From Morella rubra (lineage: Eukaryota; Streptophyta; Magnoliopsida; Fagales; Myricaceae), in the NCBI GenBank assembly GCA_003952965.2, contig RXIC02000169.1, forward strand, positions 1 to 64,000: a stretch of 64,000 bases of DNA, read 5' to 3'. The position numbers and the translations under genes are program-made. Under the pieces are notes generated by a model that was given only the letters and a program-made list of their open reading frames with translations, did no database searches and was not told where the DNA came from. Of the stretch, positions 37,669 to 49,652 are shown piece after piece; position 1 is the first letter of the stretch, and every line of letters begins with the position of its first letter.

Positions 37669-38069
37669 TTATGTCATATTGCAATTAACGTCTACCTCCC
37701 TTGCCTTTGCGAGTTGACAATCGACACTTGTGCTTTGAATTTAACAATGAAATATCTGACTTCATCCTAGTCGTATTCAACCCAAAAAAAATATTATATA
37801 TGAATATACGAATAAATAAAGGTCAACAAAATATACAAAGAACGTTCAACGAAAAACTATATATGAATAAAGAGAACGGAAAAAATAGAGTTAAGAAAGC
37901 GAACAAAATGTTTTTTACTCTATCCTATAAACTTCAGAAGCCTATGTTCAATAAAAAATACTGGAAAAAAAATGCATTTAATGAACCGTCTAAGACATAG
38001 ATTCTCATCACATGCTTTACTTCATAAGATAAATTTAGAAATCTTCTAATTTGTAAATTTATCCGGGGG
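37669..38069. other. AT-rich spacer
   Basis: Contains a Lys/Asn-rich chance frame (37,701-38,000). Nothing recognised. Confidence 0.5.
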
Positions 38070-38355
38070 GGCTTAATGTTCCCGTAGGTCCCTATAGTAT
38101 GGCTCATTCTCTAATTAGTCCTCATGAATTTTTTTTTTCGTCCACTCCAGAATCAAAAATTCATACATGGCAAAATGAAGGACATATGAGCACCACTGAA
38201 AGAGCAACACCTATCTCTCTCCACTGTGCTCCACGTCAGAACCCATGGGGCGTCCTCATTTTACACTTGCCATTGTCCTTTAAAAACAAAAGCCACGTCA
38301 TTTTAAAACAATTCCACGTCCCTGCCCTAAATCCCCTTGCCCACGCGACATTCCT
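38070..38355 (+). repeat. Left terminal inverted repeat of the MULE-type element
   Basis: About 286 bp; pairs with 39,094-39,426 in reverse orientation at roughly 85-90% identity by eye. Confidence 0.85.
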
Positions 38356-39093
38356 TACTTCACTGAAATTTCCCAATATTCCCCAAATTCTACTTCATAA
38401 AGCCACAAATTTACCCTTCATCGCAAAATCGCAAACCCAAATACTTCGACAAACTCCAAGACACAGCTCGTTTTCACTTCTACACCATGTTTCTCACATC
38501 CAGAACACCAATCGCAAATGAAAAGCCTTTAAACTCGAAAATTTTGTGTAACAGAAACCTTAGATTACCAACAAAATCAACAACTCCGAATTCTCCGAGA
38601 AGCACCCAATATTTCCACTGGTTTCTCAAACCGGAATAGCTAGAGTTCATAAAAATCCCCCGAATTCACAGTGAACACAAAAGCCCCAATCACACCTTAG
38701 CTGCTACTACAACATCTCAAGAACCCCAGCAACTCAAAATTATGGAATAGGGCTTCATTCTCGCCAAATTTACTAAACTCACCAGAAAGCTGTGGAATTT
38801 CAGGAGCTCTAGAACCGAAGCTTTGAAGAGGAAGATAGTAGAGCCATTGATGAAGTGAAGAGCATAACTTCGCAGCAGCAGAGATATCAACACACCCAAG
38901 GAGAACTCGAACGAAGGCGTTTAGCGAAGAAGACTGAGCGTGGCGTGGAATTTAACTCCGGGAAACTGAGTCACGCAGAGCACACCGAGTCAAGGATCGG
39001 ACAAGTTGACGCGCTGGAGGGGGGGAGAGAAACAGAGAGAATGCGTGCGGGAAGTTTGAGACGTTGAGAGAGAGAGAGAGAGAGAGAGGCCAG
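38356..39093 (-). other. Captured gene 5' region: promoter-proximal exon and intron start
   Basis: On the minus strand this interior begins with a (CT)n tract (39,066-39,088), a common plant 5' UTR feature. GC-rich exon-like sequence follows, with an ATG near 38,872, and then a textbook splice donor, CTTTCTG|GTGAGTTTAG, with the intron starting at 38,782. The short frame MLFTSSMALLSSSSKLRF ends in a stop before the donor, so either another frame was used or the copy has decayed. I cannot name the donor gene. Confidence 0.5.
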
Positions 39094-39426
39094 AGGAACG
39101 TCGCGCGGGCAATGGGGATTTGGGGCAAGGACATGAAATTGTTTTAAAATGACGTGGCTTTTGTTTTTAAAGGGCAGTGGCAGGTGCAAACTGAGGACAC
39201 TCCATGGGTTTTGACGTGGAGCACAGAGTAGGAAGAGATAGGTGTTGCCCTTTCAGTGGTGCTGATATATCCTCCATTTGTCACGTATGAATCTTTTATC
39301 ATGGAGTGGACGGAAAAACTTGAATAATATTGTGAGTTAATTTAGAGACCCTTTTAAGACAAAAAAATTCATAGGGACTAGTTACAGAATGGGCCATACT
39401 ATAGGGACTTTCGAGCATATTAAGCC
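39094..39426 (-). repeat. Right terminal inverted repeat of the MULE-type element
   Basis: About 333 bp including an extra ~48-bp segment absent from the left arm. Confidence 0.85.
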
Positions 39427-39641
39427 TTATCAAGACAACATTCAAATAGTGCATCATTATATAGGCGAATTTAAACTTAGCTATCTTGAAATTATATACG
39501 TATTTTTGGCAATAAAATGATGCATCCAAAATAGATTAGAAGTGGCTTTATAGGACCTGGAGTTTTACATCAGCCTAGATTGCCAAAAGCATGCATGTAT
39601 ATCGGCGGTTACCCAGAGGAAATCCACTTGTCGACGATGGG

Positions 39642-39793
39642 CATTCACGCGAAGCTCGTCCGCGAGCACGCACGAGCAAGCGGGACGACCACTTCCCACA
39701 TTCGGGACAGTGGACATTCGCGTGAGGCAGGCTCGTCTGCGAGCCAACGCGAGCTAGCAGGAATTTTCTATTTCCCACTTTTAAGACAGTGGC
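39642..39793 (+). repeat. CpG-rich tandem repeat, two diverged copies of about 73-79 bp
   Basis: Copies start CATTCACGCGAAG (39,642) and CATTCGCGTGAGG (39,715). Each contains CTCGTCYGCGAGC and ends near TTCCCAC and GACAGTGG. Unlike its surroundings it is CpG-rich. Function unknown. Confidence 0.6.
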
Positions 39794-40449
39794 CAATCGA
39801 GCGAGGATCGTGCATTGAAAATCAATTATTCAGCATGTTTTATTTCTTCATCGCAAGCTCAGTTCTATTCCAATTAGATCCTTTTTCAAATAGTTTCGTC
39901 TAGATAATATGCTTTCTTATACTTCTGGGGTAAGTAATTCCCCAGCAGAATACTTTGAAAAAAAAAAAACTCTCAGGGGAATGTGGTAGTTCGGCATACA
40001 CAACAATGGGAATGCCAACTAGGGCATTTCTGCATTTGCTTCAATGAAACTGTTTCGCAAATTTTATAGTAAAGGATGAAGAAGGCTTGCAGGGATTCAG
40101 CAGAATTGAACGAGAGATCAAAGATTTCTTTTCTAGTTTGCCCTTGTAGACTCGTTTTTATGTATCATTAATTCTTCTCATATATATTTTCCGTCATCTC
40201 TTCTAAGGTAAAGTAGACATGTTTAGTTACGTGTTTTAAGAATAGGCTTTAATTTCAAAATAAATTCATCCCAAAACATAGGTTTTTTTTTCCCATAAAT
40301 CATCTATCCACTCAATAATTTTCTTTTCCTACTAATTCATGGTTTATCCCGATATTTGTCTTCAATATTTCGACCCAACATAATTATATTTTCTCGTCGA
40401 GACTTACACGCAATGGGTAAAATAGGGTGACTACCCCGTTAATTTAAAG
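39794..40449. other. No gene recognised
   Basis: AT-rich intergenic sequence. Confidence 0.5.
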
Positions 40450-42045
40450 GAAAAAAAAAAAGGATTTATGTGGAGGGGTAAAAGGGGGACACTGCCAATT
40501 GCTTTTGCAACCCATCCGCATCACCCCCAACATCATTTTTGTTCTCATTTGGGCATTATACAACGTTCACACCCAGTTCCCATTTGCCTCTGTATCTCCC
40601 TTCCCTCTCGCCTAGTGAATCGCCCATGGCAGGTCGCCAATCACCGGCAGCACCTAGCCCAATCGCCGACCACCGCTTGGCTCGAGTCCCTTGACCGAAT
40701 CTTTATCATCTCGCCCACGGCAAGCGCTCGCCCACCCTCACACAAGTTCTGAAGTCGCGTTCCCCCACCTGCAAGTCAAGTCTCCAGCCGTGCTCGCCCA
40801 CCCGCCTAATAGTAACCAATCGCCGACAGCCCACTTCGCTACTATCCTCTAGTCGAACCTGCACGTCGCGCACAAGCATTCATTTGGGTATGCTCTGTCA
40901 TGTCCAATTGTTGCTAATTAGCTGTGCTCAATCATTCCATTTGTAGTAAACCATTTTGTATGAAAATTAGTTGGTGGTATTAGATGCCTGATCTGTGTAA
41001 AATTGCTCCCCATTCGATTGCATTTTTAGGTTTCGAAGTGCATATCGGGATTGCGTGAGTTGAGGGAGACAAAGGGTTTCAATAGCATTGCCTTTTTCTA
41101 CTTGGATACAGTAATTACTGCGTCACCTCTTGCAAATAATTCTGGGTTTTGCTGGGTTATTTGAGCTTGATATGCCACAGAATGGCAGAATTATTTTTGT
41201 AGCTTAATGACCACAGATTTATTATGTGCGATCGTCTGCATCCATGCATGTTGGTTGTTGATCACAGTATACGTTGTTTGAAATCTCTAACCACAGGATA
41301 TGTTGGTCGACATAATAATTTTGTATGGGGGCTAATTGTTGCTCATAGGATATGTTGTGGCTCTCAATAATAGCCGGTGACATTCTAATTGATTCTACAA
41401 CGTGGCATGTAATATTGCAAACATTTTCAATTTTGGAGTAGACTATCTATTATTATTTTGATGCTATCTTGATCTTAAAACGCGGATCCCACGCTATTTT
41501 TGTGGGTATAAGGAATCTATCAATTCTTTTTGTTGTCTTACCCCTTTCTGATGTTACTGTAGTACACATTCGTACATTATAAGACGTACTTAGGATATAA
41601 TGAGAGATAGAAAATGGAAAGATGTGCTTGGCAATTACGCTCACTTTGGAATACTACCAACTTTACGTACACAATAAGCATATGTAAAATATGCAAACTA
41701 CATTTATGCATATAAGTCTTAAATAGGTGCTGTCTCAATAGGTTGCTTGTTTGCTTCCAAACAATGTAGTATGAGTGACACGTTTCCTTTCTATATGTCA
41801 ATGCACGTGTGTAATTGATATACACTTTTTACCACCTTTGTAGATGACGAAATGGATTTATCGTTCATCAACGAAGACAAAGAAATTGAAGCTGAAGATC
41901 AAGAAACCTAAGACGAAGTCCAAGACCAATACCACGACGAAGTGGAAGCCCACAACATTGAGGAAGAAGAAACCAGTTGAATTTGACGCTACTAGATTTG
42001 TTGATGTTGGAGGCCAAGATCGCAGCGAAAATGATCGTTGAATCA
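40450..42045 (+). pseudogene. Possible decayed gene: GC-rich leader plus acidic N-terminal exon
   Basis: A C-rich block at 40,490-40,880 resembles a transcribed leader or first exon and ends near a possible donor (GGGTATGC). Further on, an acceptor-like ACCTTTGTAG (41,834-41,843) precedes ATGACGAAATGG. The frame from 41,852 reads MDLSFINEDKEIEAEDQET, then a stop, then DEVQDQYHDEVEAHNIEEEE, then another stop. Its periodic acidic composition suggests a real but dead N-terminus, perhaps of a transposase-derived protein. The alternative frame (41,844-42,041) is open but Lys/Thr-rich, likely a shift shadow. No family is assigned. Confidence 0.25.
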
Positions 42046-43082
42046 AAGCAACCCAAGCATTCTGCCTCCTTCAGAGACACGCACACAGTTTTTAAGAGAT
42101 TTTCTAGAGAGAGTCTCACGTCAAATGAATTCACATTTCTCAAATGAACTTCTGAGCTATTTATAATGGCTTGCTCAGACTCAACTGTGACTATGCGTAG
42201 GATCTTTAGGGACCTCAAATTTCGGCCGTAGGATCATCATGAAAAAATCTTTTTCATTAAGTCCCCTTATATTCTATAATCCAAATTTATGGGCTTCTAA
42301 AATTGTGATCATGTCCATTAACATATCACAATTGACCCCTAAGATAATGAGATTGTTTTTGTGAAATCTCCTTTGCTAATAATTATATGTTTATTTATCC
42401 TTCCACCATATTATATTCCACATGAACTAATAGGACTGAAATAATATCACCAATTAAGTCCTTAGTTCATATAATTCTTAATTCTCAGTTTGTACCCAGT
42501 TGGACTCCCAAAAAGTTGCAAAAATAATTTTCACAAAACCATGAAAATACTTTTCACAAAATCTCATTCCGCAGTGTTTTTATTTGAGTCCAACAATATA
42601 CAGACATAATGAATATACTGTCTCATTAAGAGACTGGTGGATTTTATATTGAACAATTATACAAATTCACTTACTATGCACAAGGCCCAACATTATTTGG
42701 AATATTTGATCATTACCAAATGACTCAATCAAAGCACAAGAACATAACAAGCAAACATACATAACTCTTTAGGTCTAAGGACAATATAAACTAATTGTAC
42801 TAAATATCATTTTCTACATCAGTGATTGTTTCCATAAGGTATTCATAATTGATCTGATTCAGTGCATGTACTCTTACATTGCACCTACTGGTCCGCTTAA
42901 GGTCATTACCTCTATGACAAAGTCCATTATTCTATCTTATAGAGGCACAATAAGTGTAAACCTATTTGTACATTATCATGTAACTCGGTCTAGAACAAAG
43001 TGAGTCAACAAGGATCTGAAAAGTCATACTCATCGCTTCTGATTTATTAATCATTGGCCTGAAGTCCATTCCTTTTAGTTTT
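42046..43082. other. No gene; resembles retrotransposon LTR sequence
   Basis: Non-coding, with features often seen in plant LTRs (a CTATTTATAAT motif near 42,160 and long open AT-rich tracts), but no second copy in the window and no coding interior. I do not classify it. Confidence 0.3.
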
Positions 43083-43215
43083 TAATATTTTAATCTCTAA
43101 GGTATTAATTTCAATAGTAAGGTTTTGAGGTACATTTTTCAAACAGTTAATTGATCTTCCATCCAATTGCTTTAACCATCTAACTGAATAGTGTCTACAT
43201 GGCCCGTATGTGCCA
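43083..43215 (+). repeat. Dispersed repeat, copy 1
   Basis: About 130 bp similar to 48,413-48,545 in the same orientation. Shared blocks include CTAAGGTATTAATTTCAAT and ACATGGCC. Probably the arm of a MULE-type or related non-autonomous element. Confidence 0.6.
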
Positions 43216-44678
43216 ACTTTGAGGCAATTAGAGGTTGATGCGTGTCATAAAAAAATTTTCTCATGCAGCATGTTATTAAATGGGCCACGTAAAGTTAATG
43301 TATATAAAGGTAATCTTTGGTTGAAAATATGTAAACTATGTCGCCCTCCATAATTTATAAAAATCAGAATTAGATTAAAACAAGCTCACCTAAATAAAAA
43401 AACGTATCTTAAAAATATAAAAATTAATGGTTTCAAACAAGTTAACGGTGATTACAGTATTCATTTTGGCATGAGTTTTCCTAGGCAATATAGTCTTTTT
43501 ATCGTCTGGCTTTTTTTTTTCGAGCGAGGATTGGAAGGGCATTTTGATCGGTCAACAAGGGGGATGATCACATGCCCCTTATGTGAACACATTTTCGTCT
43601 AGTTTAACGTGCAAATCAAAATATGGAGAGCGACATTTGATTTTTTTTGACGAATTGTTAGGCAGAATAAAACAAATTAGAACATGAATGAGACATTTTA
43701 ATTTTCGCCCATAATACAAGGTGTATTATGATGTCTTTTATACTTAATCTTTTCTTATGGCTGATTTCATATAAAAGTGACATATGGAGATATTAATCCT
43801 TCTAAATGATAGATTAAAAGTGTCTAAATACGATGTGCCATAACTCTTCAATGTAATGCATAATAGACGTATTATACATAATACACCCATTATGTTTTCT
43901 GTAGGTATTCCCATTGTCATCTAAACTATCCTTACGAATTTAAGTCGTCTGTAATCCAGCACAAAATCGTACCATCTGGTACTGATGACCTTCCATTGCG
44001 GGGCCGAGGCAGTGACTGAATTCAATCTTTCTTTATCCATAGATTAAAGGGTCTAGGTGAACAAAGCAACTAGAATTATGCTTGTACTCAACTGGAATGT
44101 GTTGGCGTCTCTAACTTCCAATTTTCCCATCCACCTATACGAGTCACTATCTTGATAGCGTGTATCTCACCCGTGTCATCTCTTTTTAGGAAACGTTTGT
44201 AAAATATGACAAAAGTGATAGTTAAGTATGCGAAGTGTCAATACTCCTAGAGTTATTGGGTGGAAATATATATTATTATTGCTTATATTTGTTCAAGTAA
44301 TGTTGGACATATTTCCTTAAATTTTATAAATACTTTTCAGCATATTAGTTCAATGAATGTTGAAGATCTTAGATTTTGAGTTATCGTGATCATTTAACAA
44401 CTAATTGATATTCTGGAAAATAAATTGGAAGAAATACACTTTTTACCCATTAACTATAAAGGGTTTGACACATTACACCCTAAATTATCAGTTTTGACAC
44501 ATTGCACTCTCCAACGATCGTAATGTCTCCATTGACTTAATGAATTAACAGTAACACCCCTATCAGATATGAACATAGGCAAAGTGGATAAAGGGCATTA
44601 TTGTCATTTTTTGTCTATTTTGATGAAAAATTTAATGAGACTACAAAACGTATAAGATTTGTAAGCTAACTCAAAGCA
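43216..44678. other. No gene recognised
   Basis: AT-rich, probably decayed transposon sequence. The stretch 44,440-44,620 (TTTACCCATTAACTATAAAG and what follows) resembles MULE-type terminal repeats seen elsewhere in plants. Confidence 0.4.
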
Positions 44679-45862
44679 CTATATTTTCTACAGAAATAGA
44701 GTTTTTCAAATCCCGCCGTTTACTAAGAAAAATGGACCACAATTTCAAAAGTAAAATCCGAAACATTGAATGTGCAAATTTGGGATAAGATTTTCTTTCC
44801 GATATGGCTTGTACGAAAAAAGGGAAGGTTGTTATGTTCGGAGGAGGCTAGGTTTTGTGATTGTTTTAGTTTATTTTTCTTTTCTTTAGCCATCTTTTGG
44901 GAGGTAGAATTTCTTTGCTTAAATGGATAACTAAATCTCTAATTAAGGCTAGGGATGAACTCATACGAATAATGGCATTATCTATTTGATTTTGATTTAT
45001 GTAATCGTTCTTCACGTTGATGCTACTCTTGTTTATCATTCTCCAACAGTTATTAGTTATTTTTCTCATCTCTGAATGATCTTGAAATTGATTCTTTTCA
45101 TAGATTCAGTCATATTTTGTCTATAAAATGGTGAACGTCCATGATTGTGTTTCAAATATGTTATTATTTTGCTGATTTGATTTTTTGCTACAATATTACC
45201 CATGAGGTATATTGTTGTCATTAGGTTATGCCAATAAAAATAATAATTCATAAGGTTTTAAAGGGCTATATTTTCTCCAAAAATAGAGCTTTTCAAATTT
45301 TGTCGTTTACAATGAGAAAAATGGCCCAAAATTGAAAGAATAAAATCTAGAACATTGAATGTGCAAATTTGGGATACGAGTTTCTTTCCTTAGGAGGAAA
45401 ATGGATTGCACGAAAAAGGGGAAGGCTGTTCTGTTTGGAGGAGGCTAAGTTTTGTGATTGTTTTAGTTTCTTTTTCTTTTCTTTAGCCAACTTTTGGAAG
45501 GTAGAGTTTTTTTTGCTCGAATGGATAAATAAATCTCTAAGTAAGGCTAGGGATGAACCTCGTACGAATAATGGTATTATCGATTTGCTTTTAATTCATG
45601 TAATCTTTCTTCACATTGATGCAACTCTTGTTTATCATTCTCCAATGGTTATTAGTTCTTTTTCTCATCTCTGAATGATCTTAGAATTGATTCTCTTCAT
45701 ATATTCAATCATGCTTTATCTATATAATCATTAACGTCCATGATTATGTTTCAAATATGTTATTGTTTTGCTGATTTGATTTTTTGCTACAATATTACCC
45801 ACAAGGTATGTTGTCGTTATTAGGTTATGCTAATAAGAATAATAACTCATAAGGTTTTAAAG
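44679..45862 (+). repeat. Tandem duplication of a 587-bp unit
   Basis: Copy 1 is 44,679-45,265 and copy 2 is 45,266-45,862, head to tail with no spacer. Both start CTATATTTTCT and end TCATAAGGTTTTAAAG. Similarity runs over the full length at about 88-90% by eye, with small indels. Open frames in either copy are not protein-like. The unit may be an LTR or leader segment, but no transposon domain is visible. Confidence 0.9.
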
Positions 45863-46180
45863 TGGTGAATGATTTATTAAAGAGTTAACCTTTGAATTAT
45901 TTTTTATTTGTAGTTTTATATCTTCCAATCGGGGACTTTGAAGTTGAATTCCCCAGTTGTGTTAATCAATGAATCAATAAAATTGATATACCTAATTCAA
46001 GTGAGGATTCTTGATGCTTTGCTATCCGTAATCTTGAATAACCTTTTTCATCATTGTAATTGTAAGTTTCTAAAAGCATACTTTAAACCAGTTCTTTCCA
46101 ATTGATAATCAAGTAGTTTCCTTTAGTTTTATTGTTCTAATTGTGCTTCTTTCACCCATCTCCCTAAGAAATCGACACAA
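45863..46180. other. Spacer between two repeats
   Basis: No gene recognised. Confidence 0.5.
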
Positions 46181-46700
46181 CCACCTCCAACTTGCTTAGT
46201 GCTAGTCCCTATCAATTTCTATGCAAAAGAGACAAAAGAGACTACAAGCTCATGAAAATGAGCTACCAATTCACACTTGCCAGATTCACATATCAAAACT
46301 ATCTAAAGAATCCAATATTCCCATCAAGATGAGTTCACCTATAGCAATTCATAGAATTTGGGTGTGTTCCAAGCTATGACCATCTTACCATTAACCTTAA
46401 CACATGCAGATCAAGAATGTCTCAAGCAAAAGGTCCAACTCCATAACTCACAGGTATTAGATCTTGTAGTCTCTTGATATAATCTTTAGGCTGATTATAG
46501 GAATCAACATACCCACCCCCAACTTGCTTATTGCTAGTCCCTAGCAATTTCTATGCAAAAGAGACTATAAGCTCATGAAAATAAGCCACCAATTTACACT
46601 TGCCAGATTCACATATCAAAACTATCTAAAGAATCCAATATTCCTATAAAGATCAATTGGCCTATAACAATTCACAAAATGCGAGTCACTATGACTTTTG
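46181..46700 (-). repeat. Direct repeat (332-bp spacing), gypsy-like sequence
   Basis: A block of about 190 bp starting CCACCTCCAACTTGC (46,181) recurs at 46,513 (CCACCCCCAACTTGC). On the minus strand each contains the form GACTAGCAATAAGCAAGTTG, a phrase often found just downstream of pol in plant gypsy retrotransposons. This suggests a piece of such an element in minus orientation. No coding part is adjacent. Confidence 0.6.
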
Positions 46701-47154
46701 AACGATTTCAAGGAGTAGCATCAATCACGCTAAGGCCTCTGCAAGCAAGGCATGGTCTGCTGAGCTGAAGTCTTTTTAGACTTTCTTAGAATTCCGGGGG
46801 CTCTTTTGAGTCAAGACCTACTAGGTGTGCATCTCTTTCAACTCATAAATCTTTTTAGTGTTTCGCTTGGGACTGACTAGCCGATTGAGCCGATATTTAC
46901 AAGCCCGTCAACATCAATAGTCAGTGGTGCAACCAGAAATTTGCCCTTGAGGTGGCGCGCTTATTTGTCAAGCTTTCGAGTAACTCTCAACTGCTGAATA
47001 ATCTCCCAACATGTCTAAGAATCGAGAGCCGCTGAGTGACTGGACGGTCAAAGGGGGCTTGCTTATAGAAAGAAGATAGGTTGGTCAAACAAAAACAACA
47101 CGTAACGGGCTCTCCGCTCCTAGTCACTTTTTTTTTTCTTTTTTTCTTTTTGTA
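46701..47154. other. No gene; probable retrotransposon remnant
   Basis: Continues the repeat-like sequence, ending in a pyrimidine tract at about 47,129-47,151. Confidence 0.4.
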
Positions 47155-47615
47155 TAATGTCATAACACGCCCCTAACTATAGACCAAAATGAATCTCGCC
47201 CCTTTAAGTTTCAAAAAGGCAATTTGTATCCTTTATATTTCGAACATTATCAATCCTCACCTTCCATTTAAGTTGGCCATTAAGTCATATGGAAAAGCAT
47301 GCAAACTAACCAAAATGTCCCTGCAAGACAAAATTTTAAAATAATTAATAAATTAATTAAAATAAATAGATTTTGAAATAGAGTTTCAATATTTTTATTT
47401 TAAAAATATTACTTTTTTATATATATATTTTTAATATCTTTAGAATTTTTGTATTGGAAGGACATTTTGTCATTTTGCATGTGGTTTAACAGTCAAATCA
47501 AATAGAAGGCGGAGATTGTTAATGTTCGAAATGTAAGGGACGCAAATCATTGTTTTGAAATTTAGGAGACCACGATTGATTTTAACCTACAATTAAGATG
47601 TCAATTATGATATTA
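47155..47615. mobile_element. MULE-type MITE (inverted-repeat element)
   Basis: Ends read TAATGTCATAAC (left) and, in reverse complement, TAATATCATAATTG (right). The arms stay similar for about 150-200 bp, sharing ACATTTCGAACATTA-like and CAAAATGTCC blocks. The centre has GAAATAGAGTTTCAATA flanked by AT-rich sequence. Flanks CTTTTTGTA and CTTTTTTTT match at 7 of 9 positions, suggesting a 9-bp target duplication. The centre matches the element at 63,394. Confidence 0.7.
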
Positions 47616-48025
47616 CTTTTTTTTAAAAGCAAACGCATAAGTGCCCCAAAGTTAGCACATTAGTGCTTAATCCATCAAAGGGGTTGCTAGCCACTAAGTA
47701 TTGTTCTTCCGTCCTCCGGGGAATTCCATCAAGAGGTTCTTTCTTGCTCTCACGTAATTTCCACCAGTGTTAGCACATTTGAAATTGAAGTTTGATCTTT
47801 TTTCCTATAAGTTTGTGATTTCGAAGAGAAAAGCAATTAAAGTGAATAATGAGAGGTTAAAGAGATGCAAAGAAGAATAAAATAAACTTATATATTTACA
47901 GGTTTAGGAAAAAGATTTATTTTTATATTTTCAAATATTTTTGAGAATCACGCACGCGAATTTTAGACAATATTTTAGGTTAGTTTTTCTTTTTTCTTGT
48001 TAGTTAGTAAGTGGATGTATATCAT
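47616..48025. other. No gene recognised
   Basis: AT-rich spacer. Confidence 0.5.
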
Positions 48026-48919
48026 GGGTCCGTTTATTTGCTTGTAAAACTATTATTTTAGGTAAAAAAAATATTTAATTGAAATGTTTTCAAGAAAAAA
48101 TTTTCATTTTCAATATTTGGTTATTCTTTTAAAATATTTTGAAAATATTTTTTTATATTTGATACGCTTAAATATTTACGTATTTATATAAAAAGTCTTA
48201 ATTACCATATATGTGCCTGTAGTTCACACGTTTGACATTTTATTTCTCAATTTCAACCGTTGAGTCCCTAAGGTAAGTTTTTGAGACAAATCGATCATCC
48301 ACCCAATTGCTCTTAGCCAATGGAAGGGGAATGGTGTTCAGGTGAATTTTAAATGTCATCTCAGTGTCAATCGTAGGCTGCCATGTGGCATGAAAAATCT
48401 TTTACAAAATTTTAACATTTTAGTCCCTAAGGTATTAATTTCAATGTGAAGGTTATTGAGGAACACTTTTGAGATAAAATTGATCGGTCCCCACCATTCA
48501 ATTTCCGTTAGTCAACTTAAGGAGAAGTGCCCACATGGCCTGGAAAGAGAAGAATATAAAACTATCATATGCAATCTTCAAATTCAATTTTTATTTTTAT
48601 TTATATATCATTTTTTATTTTTTTAATTTTTTTTTATTTTATTTTTTCAGAAAGCAAGAATTGATTGTTTTTTTAAACATATAGGACAGGATAAAATATT
48701 TTGAAACTTGAAAACTTATTTTTGTCTATAGATATGGAGCTAACTATGATGTTCCCATTAAAAAAAAAAATTACAGAAAATTTGAGCTTAGTTTATTTTC
48801 TAAAAAATAATAGAGTTTTTACCGTTGACTTGAAAACTTTTTACTTTGACCTCATTTTCAGATACTTGCCAAATATCTGAAAACAAGTAAAACAAATTTA
48901 CAAGCAAACAAACATACCC
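48026..48919. mobile_element. PIF/Harbinger-like non-autonomous element
   Basis: The left end GGGTCCGTTTATTTGCTTGT is mirrored by the right end, whose reverse complement is GGGTATGTTTGTTTGCTTGT. The arms continue imperfectly inward. GGGTCTGTTTGG-like ends are typical of Tourist/PIF elements. A TTA/TAA duplication is not clear (left flank CAT, right flank TAA). The interior holds a repeat shared with 43,083, so another element may be nested in it. Confidence 0.55.
48413..48545 (+). repeat. Dispersed repeat, copy 2
   Basis: Same orientation as 43,083-43,215; lies inside the PIF-like element. Confidence 0.6.
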
Positions 48920-49640
48920 TAAATATATCTTTCGTTCGTGATTTGGAGATCATGTATGATACCTTGCATATATAAAACTTGTATGAGACTTGTGTCGTGA
49001 AATAAATGGTGTGAGTGGAGTTAATATTGAGATTTTCATGGAAATGAATCAAAATTTTTGTTCTTTATTTTTTAGGCATATCTAAGGTCACTTCAGGGAG
49101 TCTATATTGTCAGTCTTTCTTTTGGCTATCTAAATCTCTGTCTTGGATGTTCTGAGCTCATGTTTGGCCTTTGTCCATTAGTGACAAAAACTAAAGAAGA
49201 TATCGTAATGGATAATTGGCTCAAAAGGGAGCAAAAGAAATGTTCATTTCTTTTGAACTAATATGGATTAAAATGAATAATATGAAAATATATATTGAAT
49301 TACGTATTCCAAGAATACAGACATATTTAGAACGGCATAATTTATATATATAGTTTATAAATTATGAAGTGAGGATTGAAACTCATAGACCAGTGATATA
49401 ACGAGTCTTGGCCATCAAATCAACACGAAACTTTTGGGTATGTGCATCTTGCCTTTTCAAAAACTCTTTCATATTTTATTGCTCTTTTCCATTCGTGAAG
49501 GTCAGAGTTAGCAATCCGAGAGCTTGTGTAAATTCTCAAAAAAATGTTTCATGGACATCAAATTCAATAGTGGGGTATCTGACTAATATATATAAAAAGC
49601 CCTTTGTGCACTGATTGCTAGGTTGCTAGTGATACTAATT
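48920..49640. other. No gene recognised
   Basis: AT-rich intergenic sequence. Confidence 0.5.
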
Positions 49641-49652
49641 AAGGTCAATAAC

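Larger units (their letters stand above)
34748..37680 (+). mobile_element. PIF/Harbinger-related relic (extent approximate)
   Basis: Grouped because it holds a possible transposase remnant and a Myb/SANT-like gene remnant on the same strand, followed by tandem repeats. PIF/Harbinger elements encode exactly this pair, a DDE transposase and a Myb-like protein. Terminal inverted repeats with TTA/TAA duplications were not located, so both limits are arbitrary. Confidence 0.4.
38070..39426. mobile_element. Long-TIR MULE-type element with captured sequence (Pack-MULE-like)
   Basis: The ends are long inverted repeats: left arm 38,070-38,355, right arm 39,094-39,426. Both start GGCTTAAT and share, in opposite orientation, CCCTATAGTATGGC, GTCCACTCCA, AGCACCACTGAAAG, GCAACACCTATCTCT, GTGCTCCACGTCA, AAAAACAAAAGCCACGTCAT and TTTTAAAACAATT. 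The right arm has about 48 extra bases near its outer end. Flanks TTTATCCGG and CTTATCAAG match at 6 of 9 positions, a weak 9-bp target duplication. The 738-bp interior has no transposase and resembles the 5' end of a host gene on the minus strand. Length, TIR size and gene-like interior fit a non-autonomous MULE. Confidence 0.8.

Noticed and set aside
41844..42041. Lys/Thr-rich 65-codon frame
   Set aside because: Periodic GAA/AAG sequence gives a Lys-rich shadow of a more protein-like acidic frame.
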